Of a stretch of 64,000 nt of DNA, positions 33,220-46,655 are shown one piece after another. A program made the position numbers and the translations under genes. Source of the DNA: Ascarosepion bandense (lineage: Eukaryota > Mollusca > Cephalopoda > Sepiida > Sepiidae). How positions within the stretch are numbered: the stretch's first letter is position 1; every line of letters begins with the position of its first letter. The stretch lies in NCBI GenBank assembly GCA_037127315.1, contig JBBBDQ010001611.1:248001-312000 (forward strand), written 5' to 3'. The notes under the pieces are model-generated. The model was not told the DNA's origin. It made no database searches and worked only from the letters and a program-made list of their open reading frames with translations.

Positions 33220-35870
33220 ACTTCACTGGGCTTTCATATTTTTTTATCTCCCTAACAATCCTAGCGTTACAGAGCCAAAGTTCTCCTCAGTCTGTGAGCT
33301 GTACTTTGCAAGACATTTTTTGTATATCTCTTAAGCTGGGGTTTCCAGGAATACATTCAATGTGTTTTTTGTTCCATTTTTTATCATTTCAAGTGCACCC
33401 ACACTCACTGTTACGATACTTGTTTTCAAGTTCTACATTTTTCTCTTTCAATTTCCAGGTTTCTATATATTTTTTTATATTACAATCCGCTCGACAATCC
33501 ATATCAATTAATAACCAAGATGTTTTTTTGGTTTTTAAAAATAACGTCCGGCCTATATCATTTCTGTAACCTGTACTGGGTGATGTTTATACCTGTGTTT
33601 GTTTATATATTTCCATAGTGTTTGCATATTGTCCTATGTAAATATTATCTTACCCCATGGCGATGATTTTCATATTAATTTATGGCAAGTACAGAACATC
33701 CAGAGATTAGATGGTCTACTGTTTCATGGTATTTATCACGGAACCTGCATATTGAATCCACATTATTATGTAAAATATTTGCCTAAATGTTCCTAGTGTG
33801 AAGACTTTGGTCGTGGCAGCAAGAATAAAGACTTCAGATTCAGATTTTAATCCAGATACACGTCACCATCGATGGGTATTAACTTCATAAACATTGGGTT
33901 TTAGATATAAGTTCTGGATATTCGCCATGCAGTGGTTTCTCTTACCAGCGTTGTTTCATAAGGTCAAGAGCTTTACCATTGGCTTTTTTTTCATATATTT
34001 GCTGCAATAATATTCTTGGTTTCTGTTTAGATTTTTTGACAGAATCTACTAAATATAAAGCTTCTTTGTATTTAATGCCTTCTTTCATCATTGACTATTT
34101 TTTCTTTCTGTTTTCATGTTGTTTAGCATTATCCAGTCCTTTGTTGTTTCTAGTTATGTTAGTAAGCCAATAGTTGTTGATTTGTATGACAATTCTAGCT
34201 GAAGAAGCCCTCTTCCTTCATCTTTACGGGGTATGTATATGCGGTCTACGTCAGCCTTTGGATGATGTATCTTATGTTTAGAAAAAGTTTACTTGTCTTA
34301 GAATCCTTTCGTCTGATGTCGTTTAGAGTCCAGTTCAAGATGGTGAGTCTATATTGGACCACTTGGATGGCAAGTTTATTGAAGACCATAAAACTCTTTT
34401 GAGAATTCAATTCAGTTTTTAATATCAGTCGTGGCCTTGTATAGTACTCTTTACGCACTATTTCTTTCATTTTCTATAGTGAATCCTTTCACTCTCATTT
34501 ACACAGATGTATTTATATTCTTCTTCTTGCTCTAAGACTTTTATTGTTACAACATGGTCCAAGCCAATTTACCAGGTATGTTGTAGTGATCCTCGTAAAA
34601 CTGTAGCTCTAGCACATTTATTCAAACTGAATTTTATTCCAATATCTTCACTGAAGCATTTTGCAGTTTGCAGAAGACCTTCTAGCTCATTGTCATTCTT
34701 AGCATACAACTTTAATCATCTATGTAAAATAGATGGCTTATTTTCTTTTGAGCTATTTTATAACCACATTCTGTCTTGTTAAGTTGACTGGTTGATGCTA
34801 TTACTGATATGCAAAATAGTAAGAGAGACAAAGAGTCACCTTGAAATATACCCCTGTTGTTTATTTCACCAGACTTATAGGTTTCATTTATATGATTGAG
34901 GTAAAGGGTTGTTTTCCATATCAACATACATTGTTTGATGAAATTGATGATGGCTGGTGATAACATGTATATATTTAAATTTTTTATATTCCAGTAATAT
35001 AATACAGTATTGAATGTCTTACGATGATCTCTCAAAGCAGAACTAAGATTTATCTTTGCTTTGAAGCAGGTTTCCAAAATCATCATATTAATATTAATTA
35101 ATGTTGGCCTTTAAATCTGTAACAGCTATGTTTGCACTCTATTTGTTCAAGCTGTTTTTTGTTAAAAGAGATGTTAATTGTTTGTATGTTGTTGGAAGGC
35201 ATGTAACAGGTGTGTAGATTTTCGGATTATTTGTGTCACTAATCCTGAGTAGAAGAATGGTAATTCCTTTGTCATCCATGCAGGAATTTTAGTGGAATTG
35301 TTAACCATTTCTTGAAGGTATTGGCTAGATTTCTATGTGCTGCATTTAAATAATATAGCCAAAAGTTACGAATGATATGTATTCCTGGAAATGTTCATTT
35401 GTGTGCTTTTTCAGTTTGTATTTAACATCCTCTACTCTGATTCCAGCCCATGTCTGTGCTTGCGCAATCCAGTCTGCTTCTTTTATATGTTCTTAACAGC
35501 AACCCATAGCTTTCCGTAGAATTGTATAACATCTTCCATTTCTGTGGAGGGACGGTCATTTCAATTCTTGTTTTACCTATTTCTTTGTAAAATTTCTTTG
35601 CATCGTTTTGAAAAATCTTGTTTTGTCTGTAGAGTCTTGATCTTTTCTCATAGCGTCTTATTCTTTGAGCCTTCAGTTCTATTCTCTGATATATTCTTTT
35701 CTTAGTTGATAGGATTAGTGATTCCGAAATTTATTGCATTTACTGATCATTTCGATGACTGACGAATCTGTTAAAGAGTTTCTTTCGCGTACATATCTTA
35801 AAGCAACTACCAGAGAAATATCTGTTAGGAATTTACGCTAGATTTTTAGTTGATAGAAGTTAACACAACT
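33220..35870 (-). mobile_element. R2-like LINE, decayed copy d (upstream of gene C)
   Basis: This copy has the best RT core in the window. The minus frame 34712-35086 reads ALRDHRKTFNTV (motif A with its Asp), NNRGIFQGDSLSLLLFC and KISHLFYIDD (an intact YxDD-type catalytic motif), before breaking. Post-RT parts LILKTELNSQKSFMVFNKLA (34246-34470) and the 3' tail follow. It has a single zinc-knuckle segment near 33728, like copies a and c. Confidence 0.8.
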
Positions 35871-37930
35871 TAAGTAGGTACATCTACTCATTTTCGAAAA
35901 CCAACTTTTAAATTGAACTTTTAGAAATAAAAAGTTTTTGAAACTTTTGTTTTAGATTTTATTGAAAGGGAAATGATTCAAGTTTTTATTTCCAGAAAGT
36001 GAAATATTTTTTTTTGTATTTCATACAAAAATATTATTGATTAAAATCTAAAGGTTAGCAATTTTTTTTAATTTTTCAATTTTTCTCCCATTTATCTGCG
36101 ATTGGGTCATTTGTAAACAAAAATCAATTCTTGGTTTTAAAACTTTCAAAAGTAGAACATAAATCTGATAAAATAATCTTGAGAAAATTAGCAAATTTAA
36201 TGTTGAATTAATCAGATTTACACAAGTATTACTTCTTTATAGCATAAAATTGAGAATAAAATTATTTCTTATAGACAGTGTTGTACATTCTGGCCATTCC
36301 CTTGTATTTGACATATTGATGACAGCTCGACAGTTGTGGGGAAAGATAAGTGTATGGCGACTGGAAATTATAAAATTGACAAAATTATTTCCGGTAAGAA
36401 AGCGTGAAATACATGATATTTTATGGAAACACAGCACTTAACACACGCAAAATAACTTCAAATAATTAAACATTATTGTAGAAATGCTATGGCTAGATGA
36501 TTTTTGTTATACTTTCCTATTTTCGATTAGTAAATATAGTCTTTAATTAAAAACTTGACAGCCCAACATCTAAAAGTCTTTGAAATAATTTGAAAATATT
36601 TATGAAAATTTATAAATAATTACAATTTCAACAATTAAAACAGTTCTTAGAAAATTGCATTAATAACCGAATTTCTATTTTTTTAGTCTATACTGTCTTT
36701 AATATATATTGTATATTAAAGCAAAAAGAGGCTGAACTAATGGAATAATGTCATAGTTTTATTGCATTTTTTATCAAATGGGTGAGCAAAGTGGTGGGAA
36801 AGTTAATTGATTATTTACACTCTCCAATAAATTTTGCGTTCAACTAATAAAACCAATTTTGACTATACAATTTACTTTCGTAAAACCAGGAATGTGTTTT
36901 TACAGAGGAGTGCTGGGAATACTATAGATATTCCTTTCTTTTAAGAAAAATGAAAATGAAGACGATATTTATATTAATATCAGTTAGAGATTAAATTTAA
37001 ATATGAGAAAGAAGGATCGAAAAAATTGGCGGTAAATTTATTGGAAAGAAATAGGAACAGAAAGAAACAGTATGAAACAATATTAACGAGATCGTGTAAA
37101 TAAATGTCGGAACCAGTTGGATACATATTGAAAAGACAAAAATTTTTAAGCGCTAAAAAAGATAAGAATGTCGCGGAGAGCCATGATCTTTGATATCTTC
37201 AAAAACCACGGCATGTACAAGGAGACAAAACTCAAGGTTTTGCATCATCTGCCGACGTCAGCATGATCGTTGAATAAAAAGCCTTTGAATAACCTTTGGG
37301 AGAAGGGCAATCTAATAATGAATAGTTAAGAATTTGGCAACGAATATCAATCAAAATCTGGTGAGAAATGAAAAGTTTATATAAAAATCTGCCAAACAAC
37401 AATAAAATGGAAGCTGGTTTCCTTGAAATATCGAATAAGTTAAAAGATATTTGACTATTTGTTAGACTGTCAATAATTAAATAATCAAATATATCATCAT
37501 GATATTTTGACAAGTCTAAACAAAAAGACGTTTTCGAATCTTATTATCTGAGGATCAAGTATATAATTCTATTTGGAATTTTCAAAACAAAAACTCTTTA
37601 CTCTGCTTTCGTAAAATCCAATTCATTAAAGGTTAATGACGTATTAACACAGACACACATTGAAAAATATCCGATTTAAGATTAAATACGAAATAGTTAA
37701 AAAGCCTTTGGTAAAATGAATCTTAATAAATGACAAAGGCTGGTGGCTAGTCAATATTTAAGCAGAAATAAATAAATTGGCACGAATAAATCATTAACGA
37801 TTTATTTAAAATATGAAATGAAATAAAACATACTTTTGTCATAAATAAGTAAAGATTAAACCCCTTCTTAACATTCCAAAGACAATACTTTCTTGAAAAG
37901 TACTAATCCTTTCATAATACAACAAAGGGA
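35871..37930. repeat. A/T-rich upstream module of unit C
   Basis: The equivalent of 2841-4900 with all landmarks (GTACATTCTGGCCATTCC near 36283; TATCAAATGGGTGAGCAAAG near 36772; GAGGAGTGCTGGGAATACTA near 36906). The Jockey-like insertion of units B and D is absent: the empty site reads TTTTATTGCATTTTTTATC near 36757. No gene is seen. Confidence 0.8.
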
Positions 37931-37940
37931 AATGAATTAA

Positions 37941-38054
37941 GTCACGTAGATATTCTGCTATAAAAATCGGGCTCTCTCACATCTAAGTCACTTTCTTTGA
38001 CAACGTTCAACTGTTGAATCGTCAATTTGTGTTCCCACAACACAGCACCACAAA
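37941..38054 (+). promoter_or_regulatory. Core promoter and noncoding leader exon, gene copy C
   Basis: GTCACGT at 37941-37947, TATAAAAA at 37959-37966, initiator A at 37990, leader exon 37990-38054, donor GTAAGT at 38055. Confidence 0.75.
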
Positions 38055-38250
38055 GTAAGTCAATACAATTATTATTATCGCTATTTCTTTACATTTACAT
38101 TTGTGAACAATTTTATATTCAGGCAGTTTTGATGAAATAGTAATCTGAATTTCGTGAAGGTTTATTTTTTCCGATGTCTTACCAATTAAATTTTAAGTCA
38201 AATCAATGAATATCATGTATGTCATGAGGTTTATTTTTTCCGAAAACCTT

Positions 38251-38418
38251 TGATTGGTAGCTACGGATGTGACAGGCTTCAACGTTCATGTCTCATTTCG
38301 GTCAATGGGAGTCTTAAGATATTTGTGCGTCAATGAATGACACTAACCTGATAAGAAATTGAACTCGGCTCTGCATTCCCAGGCAGATCGTTTATTGATT
38401 ACATCAACTGCATGTCCA
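38251..38418 (-). mobile_element. tRNA-derived SINE in intron 1, copy C
   Basis: This is the orthologue of 5408-5576. About 140 bases before it, including the (GT)n tract, are deleted in this copy. Confidence 0.6.
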
Positions 38419-38714
38419 GCATTACAGCACATGATAATCGAAGTCATATATTTAGATATTTGCCTGATATGGCCGGAAAAGACAATTTACTTTTTTCAGG
38501 TAAACACGTGCTAAAAGATAATAAATAAAATAAATAATGCTTTCAATTTAATATTCGCCCTAAAAATTACTAAATGATAATGAAAAATATTAGTTATTAC
38601 CTATAAAGAAATTCAAGATAACTACCTTAACTATTGCGAATGAGTGAGGGCCTGCAAAAATTTTATACCATTATTATATATTATTAATTATTTTGAATAT
38701 TTTTACAGATCATC

Positions 38715-39151
38715 ATGTCTGGAAAACTCATCTTTCTTTTGGCTCTCTGCGTCTTCACTGCCTTCGCAGGTACGAATAATTAATATATACTTAGTCATGC
38801 ATAAATTTTTTACATATTTTATCAGTTTTCTTTTAAATGTTTGAACTGAACTGTAACTGCTTTGCCCAAAATGTTCTTCTCAAAAATTCTAAAAGTGATT
38901 TCATCTAATGTGTAGAATATATATTGCAAATATAAAAACAAATTTATTAAATAATCGCATTACATTCTAGAGTGAAAAAATATTTTTAACTAAAACTATT
39001 ATATTAGTAATAATGTTTTTGTTTCTTTTCAGTGAGCAACGTCATCGCAGAGGAACAGCAAGAAGCTTCTGGTGAAGATGTTCAAGTGACTGAGGAGACA
39101 GCCACAGAAGCTGCCGCCGATGCCGATGCTGAAGGCAGCAAGGAGTCATAG
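38715..39151 (+). CDS. Small secreted acidic peptide precursor, copy C (57 aa)
   Basis: Coding exons are 38715-38769 and 39033-39151; intron 1 is 654 nt and intron 2 is 263 nt, with the codon-19 split conserved (GTG, Val). The signal peptide is the common form. The mature part differs from the consensus only at residue 55, Asn to Lys, giving AEGSKES at the C-terminus and the only basic residue in any mature copy. All splice sites, the TATA box and AATAAA (39213-39218) are intact, so it should be expressible. Function is unknown. Confidence 0.85.
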
Positions 39152-39212
39152 ACATTTGAAATACTGAACATGATCCCTTTTCATTTTGCTATTGTAATAT
39201 TTCAATGTGCAA

Positions 39213-39218
39213 AATAAA
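39213..39218 (+). terminator. Polyadenylation signal, copy C
   Basis: AATAAA, 62 bases after the stop. A second AATAAA at 39451-39456 with a TG-rich follow-on is conserved with A, D and E. Confidence 0.7.
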
Positions 39219-39709
39219 AGTAGATTGTTGATTTGAATTTAACGTTTTGTTCTTATTTCTATCACTGATTTTAACATATCAAATGATTTGTAAAACTTAT
39301 TTCGACATCGACGATGAATTTAGAGAAATATTGTTTATGAAATATACATTTCATTTGGATGGGAAAATGTGTGAGATTTTTATTAGTGTTCATTTTCATT
39401 TCATTTATTTTTATTTTTTTGTTATGTTGGGCCTCTAATTTATTGGTGTTAATAAAGCAACTGTGATTTGTGAAAAATTGTCAGTCCTTTCTCAAATGAT
39501 CTGTATTTCGTGGACTTTGAAAAATATATTATTAAACTCTGTGCTCAGATTAATCACAATCAACGCATAAAAATCATTGATGATATATCTCTTAAGAAAA
39601 ATATTCAAGGATATCAAAACTTAATCGTTTGAAACTAAATAACTTTTTAAACATCATTATTTTGTTGGAACACCGTAAATGATTCTATTTACACACACGT
39701 TAAACGGAT

Positions 39710-39925
39710 ATAGACGGACACTGGATTCGAACCCAGGGATAAGTATTTCGATGATATCTATGCGTGCATATATTTTTGTCCCCCAAAGAATCAACCTTTT
39801 CTACTTTTCTTAGAAGGGGCTGAGAAAGTGAGAGAGAGAAAGAGAGAATGAAAGAAAAACAGAGAGAAAAAAGAAAGAGAAAGTGAGAGCAGGAAGGGAA
39901 TAGACACCGGGGTGGCAGAGAGTAG
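39710..39925. repeat. tRNA T-arm-like motif and GA-rich tract, unit C
   Basis: GGATTCGAACCCAGG near 39723 is the cleanest form of the motif. The GA tract is more broken than in A and B. Confidence 0.6.
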
Positions 39926-40189
39926 AGAGTCCGAACACAGAGTGTTTCCAAGGAATCACTGTTATTATGAGATTTTTTTCTCATGTTGACGAAAGAAAGG
40001 CTTCTCCCGATTCTGCACTAATTTTGCTTTTCTCACTTTGCACAATAGTTTCAGTTCATATGGAATTTTTGTACTGATGAATATAGCTAGTGACACCTGT
40101 TAACTGTGTGGAATTTAGTTTTCTCTAATATTAGTTGTCTTAAACGAAATATGAAAGTGAGCCATTGATTCCCATTAGTTTCCATAAAT

Positions 40190-40545
40190 TCTTATGTTAT
40201 GTTAATGATTGTTTTAGTGTTGTTTCTATATGTCCATTCGATAAATAAAAAAAGTGAATTCAAAACAATATTAAAGTACCATTATTATTATTAATGGAGT
40301 ACTTGAAAAGAGAGAAAATATATTGGTATTCCCAACTATTCAAAGTCCACTATAGTCGTTAATATATCCATGATATCCTAACACATTAATGAGAAGGAAG
40401 AAAGGATGAAAATATACAAAATGATCTAATTTCAAAATCTTTCAAACATTGAAGCATTTTATACACAACAATGAAATAAGAAGATGCGCAATTCACTCAA
40501 ACACACACACACATGTACACAAAAACACACACCGAAACACACACG

Positions 40546-40591
<46 letters not shown>

Positions 40592-41180
40592 GACACTTGC
40601 TCTAGCCTTATATATAGAGGTTACGAAGAGGACAATGTTGCTATTTTATATTTTCAATTTCTTGCATGCACATTGATTTTGACGAATTCACAGTGTAGTA
40701 CGGTCAGTTGGGCACCTTTTGTGAGAATAAAAGCACCATGACACAATTCATTTCACTAGAAATTCGGAAATAGCATAATTTACTGCTTGGCATTCGAGCC
40801 GGAAAATTCAATACAAATATTTCCGAGAGGGTCTCAATATGAGAACAGCGCAGTTTATTTATATGCGTAGAATAGTGATTACGAAGGTATGTAAAACTCA
40901 CTCTGATCAATCTGATGAGAAAAGAAATTCTGAATTTCCTGGTGAAGGCCTTGGACTGAACTCGAAAGACTCGTCAAGTGATTTAAGTTGGTAGTGTTGT
41001 TCTGTGTTGAGTCAATGGCTGATGAGGAACCGTATGTATGGGAACAGCATTCTGCACCATGCCACACAAACAGTTGAATCAAGTCATGTTGAGTGAGAGA
41101 CGAACAGAAATCATTGTTCCAACAAAGATGATCTGAAGGCAAGAATTATGGCAGCAATCACCAACTTAAAAAATGCAACT
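40190..41180. repeat. Extra segment of the unit present in B (part), C and D
   Basis: This lies between ATAAATTCT and CATTCTGCACC and carries (CA)n/(TA)n (40498-40591) and several short open frames on the minus strand. Units A and E join ATAAATTCT directly to GCACCATGCC, consistent with a deletion between short ATTCT repeats. I see no convincing gene in it. Confidence 0.6.
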
Positions 41181-41620
41181 GTCCAGAAAAATTGCAGGAG
41201 ATTCTGAAGTCGTCTTGAGGCGATGGTTCAAGCCAATGACGATAATTTTCTGTAAATTTACATTTTAATATTTCAAGATCTTTCCTGTAGTTTTTGGCTA
41301 TTGATATTTTTAAAATCAGATGTCACAGTTACTTTCGTTATTTAAACATAAAATATATTTATTGAAACCTAATTATGAATTTACATGAATTATATATGTT
41401 TTAAGATATTTGCCGTTTATAGAAAATGGTGAATTTCTAATGTTTAATTCAGACTATTTTATGGGCCCGACAGATTGTAAGACATTCCTGAAGGCATTTC
41501 ATATTATTGTCAGATTTGCTCAGTATACAGTTGTGAGTATCGGACCCGGGTAAGTTTCTTGGGATAAAAAAAAACAAAAAAGACTACATTTCTCATATAT
41601 CTTATCATCTAATATGTGTG

Positions 41621-42215
41621 ATACATATATTGGAAGTGTTTTAACAGTGAATGAAAGAATCTTCACCAGAATATGAAGGCGCATTGAAATCTCTAAAATT
41701 AAATAAAGTATAACGAATGGGGAAAATATCGTTAGAAACGAAGGAAAAATTTCTAGACTGTTATGTAATATCGGTCGCTATAAATGGCAGCGTACACTTC
41801 AATATCTGATCACAGATGAAGTAGAAAATTCAGGAAAAAGAAATCTGCTACTACAGAGACTAACATCGTGTGAAATTAGGAGCAACATCCAAAAAACCAA
41901 TGTAGAGTATCAATTTACATGTCCGTTCAGAGATGGTATCTCTGGTACTAATCATAAACACACTACATATATTGACTTTACTACAACCCCGCTCTTCCGT
42001 AGACTTTTTTTCTTCTTTACGATCACAGTTAAATTAAACTACATTTCCATGTAAAACATGTAGTTAATATTAGACAGATTTTAGCCGATAACACAATAAT
42101 TCTCACTCATAAGCAGAGTAAAATGTAACCTTCAGATATTGGAGGCCATATACATTAAATAAAATTTAAAAAAACACATTTCAATCTGGTCAGAACACAT
42201 TACATTTCATTTAGA
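41621..42215 (+). mobile_element. RTE fragment joined to Penelope-like GIY-YIG fragment, unit C
   Basis: RTE part to about 41890. The Penelope part reads VEYQFTCPFRDGISGTN, YIDFTTTPLFRRL (YIG changed to YID) and LQILEAIYIK. Both are dead. Confidence 0.65.
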
Positions 42216-42418
42216 CAGATAGTTCTGTTAACGTTGGCTTTATATTAACGACCCTGTAACCTCTCCGAAGTTGGCTTACAACCAGCATGATGGAAAAAAA
42301 AAGTATTCAAATGTTGGACTACTTTTGTTTGTATTTTTAACTCAAATTAAAAGCAAATACTGTCTATAGAAGGCACATGATTAAACATAGTAGATATTCA
42401 TTTTCTGTTATGTTTATT

Positions 42419-42419
42419 A

Positions 42420-42471
<52 letters not shown>
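42419..42471. repeat. (TA)n microsatellite, unit C
   Basis: A pure TA tract followed by TTGGTGATTGCGCACAC. Confidence 0.95.
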
Positions 42472-42476
<5 letters not shown>

Positions 42477-42759
42477 CAGTTGGTGATTGCGCACACAAAT
42501 ACATATACACACATACTTTTTTATATAAGATTTAATTTAAAGTGAGAAATAAAATTATTGTTTGTAAATTCAGAGTAAATTCACTTGACTTTCTCAAGTG
42601 GCAGGGAAATGTGCTATATAATTTTATATCAAAGTCAAAAAGTTTCATAGTTGAAAATAGAGGGAGTTTTTTAGCAAATTGAAGGCCTGTTGACCAATGT
42701 AAATGATTGTTTTTCTCATCTTGGTTTATTAATTGTATTTCATATTACTTTTTTTTCAT

Positions 42760-45060
42760 CATCATCTGAATTTTGTTCCCACAACCTACCAAGTCTGCAG
42801 AAAGACATAAGTCAGTTGGTGGAGTGTTGTTATGGCTACATTTCATTAGTTTTTTATCTTCCATATTATTCTTATTTTGTCATTTTTCATTATAATTCGA
42901 TTTCTGCTTTCATCGCACTACAGACCAAGTCTGTAGGGAGACATAATGCAGGTCGTTTTGTGCTGTTATGGCTCCATTTCATATTTTTAATATCGCTCTA
43001 ACATCTCTAGCGTAACATAGACAAAGGACTCCTTAGTTTTTTGGCTGTATTGAACAAGATAATTTTTGGTAGATTTCTTAAGCTGGGATTTCCCCGAATT
43101 CTTTCAATGTATTTTTTGTTCAATTCTTTAAAATTTCAAGTGCACCCACAGTCACTGTTACGATACTTGTTTTCAATTTCTACATTTTTCTCTATCAGTT
43201 TAATAGTTTCTATATATTTTTTATATTACAATCCGCTCGACAATCCATATCAATTAATAAACAGGATTTTTTTGTTGGTTTTAAAAAATAAACTCCTGTA
43301 TATTTCATTTATGTAAACGGTGCTGGGTGATGTTTATGCTAGTGTTTGTTTATATATTTCCATAGTGTTTGCACATTGTCCAGTGTAAATATTATCCCAC
43401 TCCATCGCGGTGAATTTATATTAAATTAGGGCAAGTACAGAACATCCTGAGATTAGATGGTCTATTGTTTCTTAGTATTTAGCACAGAACCTGCATTTTT
43501 TCATCTGTTCAAAGCATTATCCTTGTTTTTTTTGTTTGTTTTTTTTTTTGTTTTAATATTTTTGCTTCAATAAGTTATTTATCACAGAACCTGCATTTTT
43601 AATCCACATTATTATGTAAAATAAGGTATTATTATGTAAAATAACGTATTTATCACAGAACCTGCATTTTGAATCCTCATTATTATGCAAAATATTTGCC
43701 TGAATGTTCCTAGTGAAATGACTTTGGTCTTGCACAGCAAGAATAAAGACTTCAGATTCAGATTTTAATCCAGATACACGTAACCATCGATGGGTATTAA
43801 CTTTATGAACATTGGATTTTAGATATCAGTTCTGGATATTCGCCATGCAGAGGTTTCTCTTGCCAGCGTTTTTTCATAAGGTCAAAAGCTTTACCATTGG
43901 CTTTTTTTTCATATTTTTTTTTACTCTTTACGCATTATTTGTTTCATTTTCTTTTTTTTTTTTTGCAAATTTTTTCACCCGCATTTAAAAATATGTAGTT
44001 ATAAGCTTCTTCTTGTTCTAAGACTTTTATTGTTACAGCATGGTCCAAACAATTTCACCAGGTTTGTTGTAGTGATCCCCGTAACATTGTAGCTCTAGTA
44101 CATTTATTCAGACTAAAAATTATTTCAATATCTTCACTGAAGCATTTTACAGTTTGCATAATTCCTATCAGCTCATTGTCATTCTTAGCATACAACTTAT
44201 CACCTATGTAAAATAGATGGATTATTTTCTTTTGGGCCATTTTATAGCCACATTCTGTCTTGTTAAGTTGACTAGTTGATGCTATAACTGATACGCAAAA
44301 TAATAAGAGAGACAAAGAGTCACTTTGAAATATACCCCTGTTGTTTATTTCACCAGACTTATAAGTTCCATTTATATGAGTGAGTTAAAGGGTTGTTTTC
44401 GATGTCAACATACATTGTTTGATGAAATTGATGATGACTGGTGATACTTTGTACATATTTAAAATCTTTAAGTTCCAGTAATACACTATTGAATGCCTTA
44501 CGATATTCTATCAAGGCAGTACAAAGATTTATCTTTGCATTAAAGCAGGTTTCCAAAATCATCATGTTAATAAATAATTGGTCCTTACATCTGTATCAGA
44601 CACGTTTGCACGCTATTTGTTCAAGCTGTAGTATGTTATTTCTTTCAAGTAATAAACATATTTGTTTTGTTAAAAGAGATGTTAATAGTTTGTATGTTGT
44701 TGGAAGGCATGTAATTGGTCTCTAGATTTTCGGATTATTTGTGTCACTCATCCTGGGTAGAAGAAAGGTAATTCCTTTGGTCATCCACGCAGTAAGTTTA
44801 GTGGAATTGTTTATCATTTCTTGAAGATTTTGGCTAGATTTCTATTTGCTGAATTAAAATAATATAGCCAAAACTTAGGAATATTATTTATTCCTGGAAA
44901 TGTTCAATTGTTTGCTTTTTCACTTTACATTTAATCTCCTCTACTCTGATTCCAGCCCATGTCTCTTCTGATTTATTTTTCATTCGTTCAATCACTTGCG
45001 CAATCCAGTCTGCTTCTTTGTTATGTGCTTTAGGACAAGCCCCTATTGTTTTCCTAGAAC
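42760..45060 (-). mobile_element. R2-like LINE, decayed copy e, 3' part (after gene C)
   Basis: Minus frames give an ALIEYRKAFNSV motif A with Asp changed to Glu (44359-44565), LSLLLFCVSVIASTSQLN and HLFYIGDKLYAKNDNE (catalytic YxDD now YIGD), NKCTRATMLRGSLQQTW (44055-44315), and SKCRFCDKY zinc-knuckle segments (43475-43690, triplicated). It is cut at 45060; the rest of the same LINE resumes at 54442 on the other side of a 9.4 kb insertion. Confidence 0.8.
45038..45060. repeat. Left copy of 23-bp direct repeat bounding the 9.4 kb block
   Basis: AGCCCCTATTGTTTTCCTAG and the next three bases. The same 23 bases recur at 54442-54464 with two mismatches. Uninterrupted LINE copies have the sequence once (for example at about 11607), so this has the form of a target-site duplication. 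Confidence 0.8.
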
Positions 45061-46204
45061 TTTTTTTTAAATTATTTCATCCCGAGGAAGGCAAAATTGA
45101 GGAGGCGTAGTTTATTGGTCTTAGGGAGAATCGCTTGGTCCATGCTTATGGGAGGCAGGAGACGTTGCCAGTGATGTTTGACAGACAACACCTTGGTCTT
45201 AGACGCATTGAAGTTGACAAGCCACTTCTTGCCCCAATTTGCCACAGAGTGTAGATCCCGTTCAAGGTCAGCAGCGATATTATGTCTGTCCGCCACGAAA
45301 GGTTTTTTACTGGTGCGGGAGTATATTCTGGTGTCATCTTGGGACTTGATCTCATCTGGGAGGTCGTTGATGAAAATAGGGAAAAGCGTCGGGCCCAGGA
45401 TAGAGCCCTTTAGGATGAAGAGGCATGCCCACTCAAAACGACCTTCATTTAGCGGTTATTTAAAAGAGATTGGATTAGGTCAAACAGGCTACTGGTAATA
45501 CTGTAACCCCGTAGCTTGCATAAGAGGCCAGAGTGCCAAACACTGTCAAAAGCCTTGGAGATATTCAGAGCAACCGCGGAGAGCCTCGTCAGACTCATCA
45601 AGAGCCTGGAGCCTGTACTCCGTTACGGTTGTTAGCAAGTCGGCCGTGGACCTGGCAACGCGGAAGCCATATTGCCTGTCAGAGAAGAGTTTGTGGGCAA
45701 TAAGATGTTGAACTATTTCAGCATTGATTATGGCCTCGAACACTTTCCCAAATTTCGGTAGAAGACTGATAGGGCGATATTTGGATGGGTCCGAGTGGTC
45801 AGCACAATTCTTAAATACAGGAACGACTGAAGAGACATTCCAGCATTCAGGGAAGCAGGAAGCAGAAAGGCAGTAGTTTAACAGTCTAGAGAGGACAGGG
45901 GAAAGTTCAGGAGCACATCTCTTAAGGACTCAGAGTGATGGGCGTTGAGGTCTCCGAATACAAATATGTGGGCGAATGGGTGATAGGAAATATCCTTATC
46001 TATGTCGTCAGCAATGCTATCTAGTAGAGAGCAGTCAGGAGAGGAGGGAGAATGTTAAAAAAGTATAGATAACTAACAGAACAGAGGAGCGACAGGCGGA
46101 GACATATGTATTGATGATCAGTATATTCAAGTGAAGTCACCCAACCTATGGGGAGATGTTCGCTGACGTAGACACCCAGCCCATGCATGTGGACATTGGA
46201 ATGG
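45061..46204 (-). mobile_element. Jockey-like LINE, truncated copy at the edge of the inverted block
   Basis: The A-rich 3' tail abuts the 23-bp repeat at 45061. Minus frames give LPPISMDQAILPKTNKLRLL, KKWLVNFNASKTKVLS, KVFEAIINAEIVQHLIAHKL and YGFRVARSTADLLTTVTEY (45546-45743), WNVSSVVPIFKN, and then, after an internal deletion near 45935, an endonuclease part with FVFGDLNAHHSES (45930-45965) and CMGWVSTSANISP (about 46150-46190). The expected order is endonuclease then RT, as here. It ends at about 46204 against inverted unit D. Confidence 0.8.
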
Positions 46205-46214
46205 TTACATTGTT

Positions 46215-46655
46215 ATGTTTTTCTTAGAAATGTTGATTAATTTTATTCTGATCGTAAGAAGACAACAAGTCTACGGAAGAGCGGGGTTGTAGTAAAGCCA
46301 ATATATGTAGTGGGTTTATTATTAGTATCCGAGATACCATCTCAGAACGGACATGTAAATTGATACTCTACATTGGTTTTTTTTATGCTGCACCTATTTT
46401 CACACGATGTGATTCTCTGTAGAACCAGATTTCTTTCTCCTGAATTTTCTACTTCATCTGTGATCAGATATTCAAGTGTAAACTGCCATTTATAGCGACC
46501 GATATTACATAACAATCTAGAAATTTTTCCTTTGTTTCTAACGATATTTTCCCGATTCTTTATAATTTCCTTAATTTTAGAGATTTCAATGCGCCTTCAT
46601 ATTTTGGTGTAGCATCTTTCATTCCCTGTTAAAACACTTCCAAGATATTTATCAC
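46215..46655 (-). mobile_element. Penelope-like and RTE fragments, unit D
   Basis: The inverted counterpart of 18711-19150. Minus-strand YIGFTTTPLFRRLVV is at about 46260-46305, the TNVEYQFTCPF remnant at 46340-46382, and the RTE part at 46383-46655. Confidence 0.65.

Noticed and set aside
39715..39745. Possible tRNA gene from GGATTCGAACCCAGG
   Set aside because: Only the T-arm matches; no acceptor or anticodon stem can be formed in the flanks, and the motif decays in the other units. It is a SINE relic at most.
43475..43690. Tandem repeats considered as a CRISPR-like array or functional zinc-finger array
   Set aside because: Three imperfect copies with unequal spacing inside a LINE; spacing breaks the reading frame, and the genome is animal.
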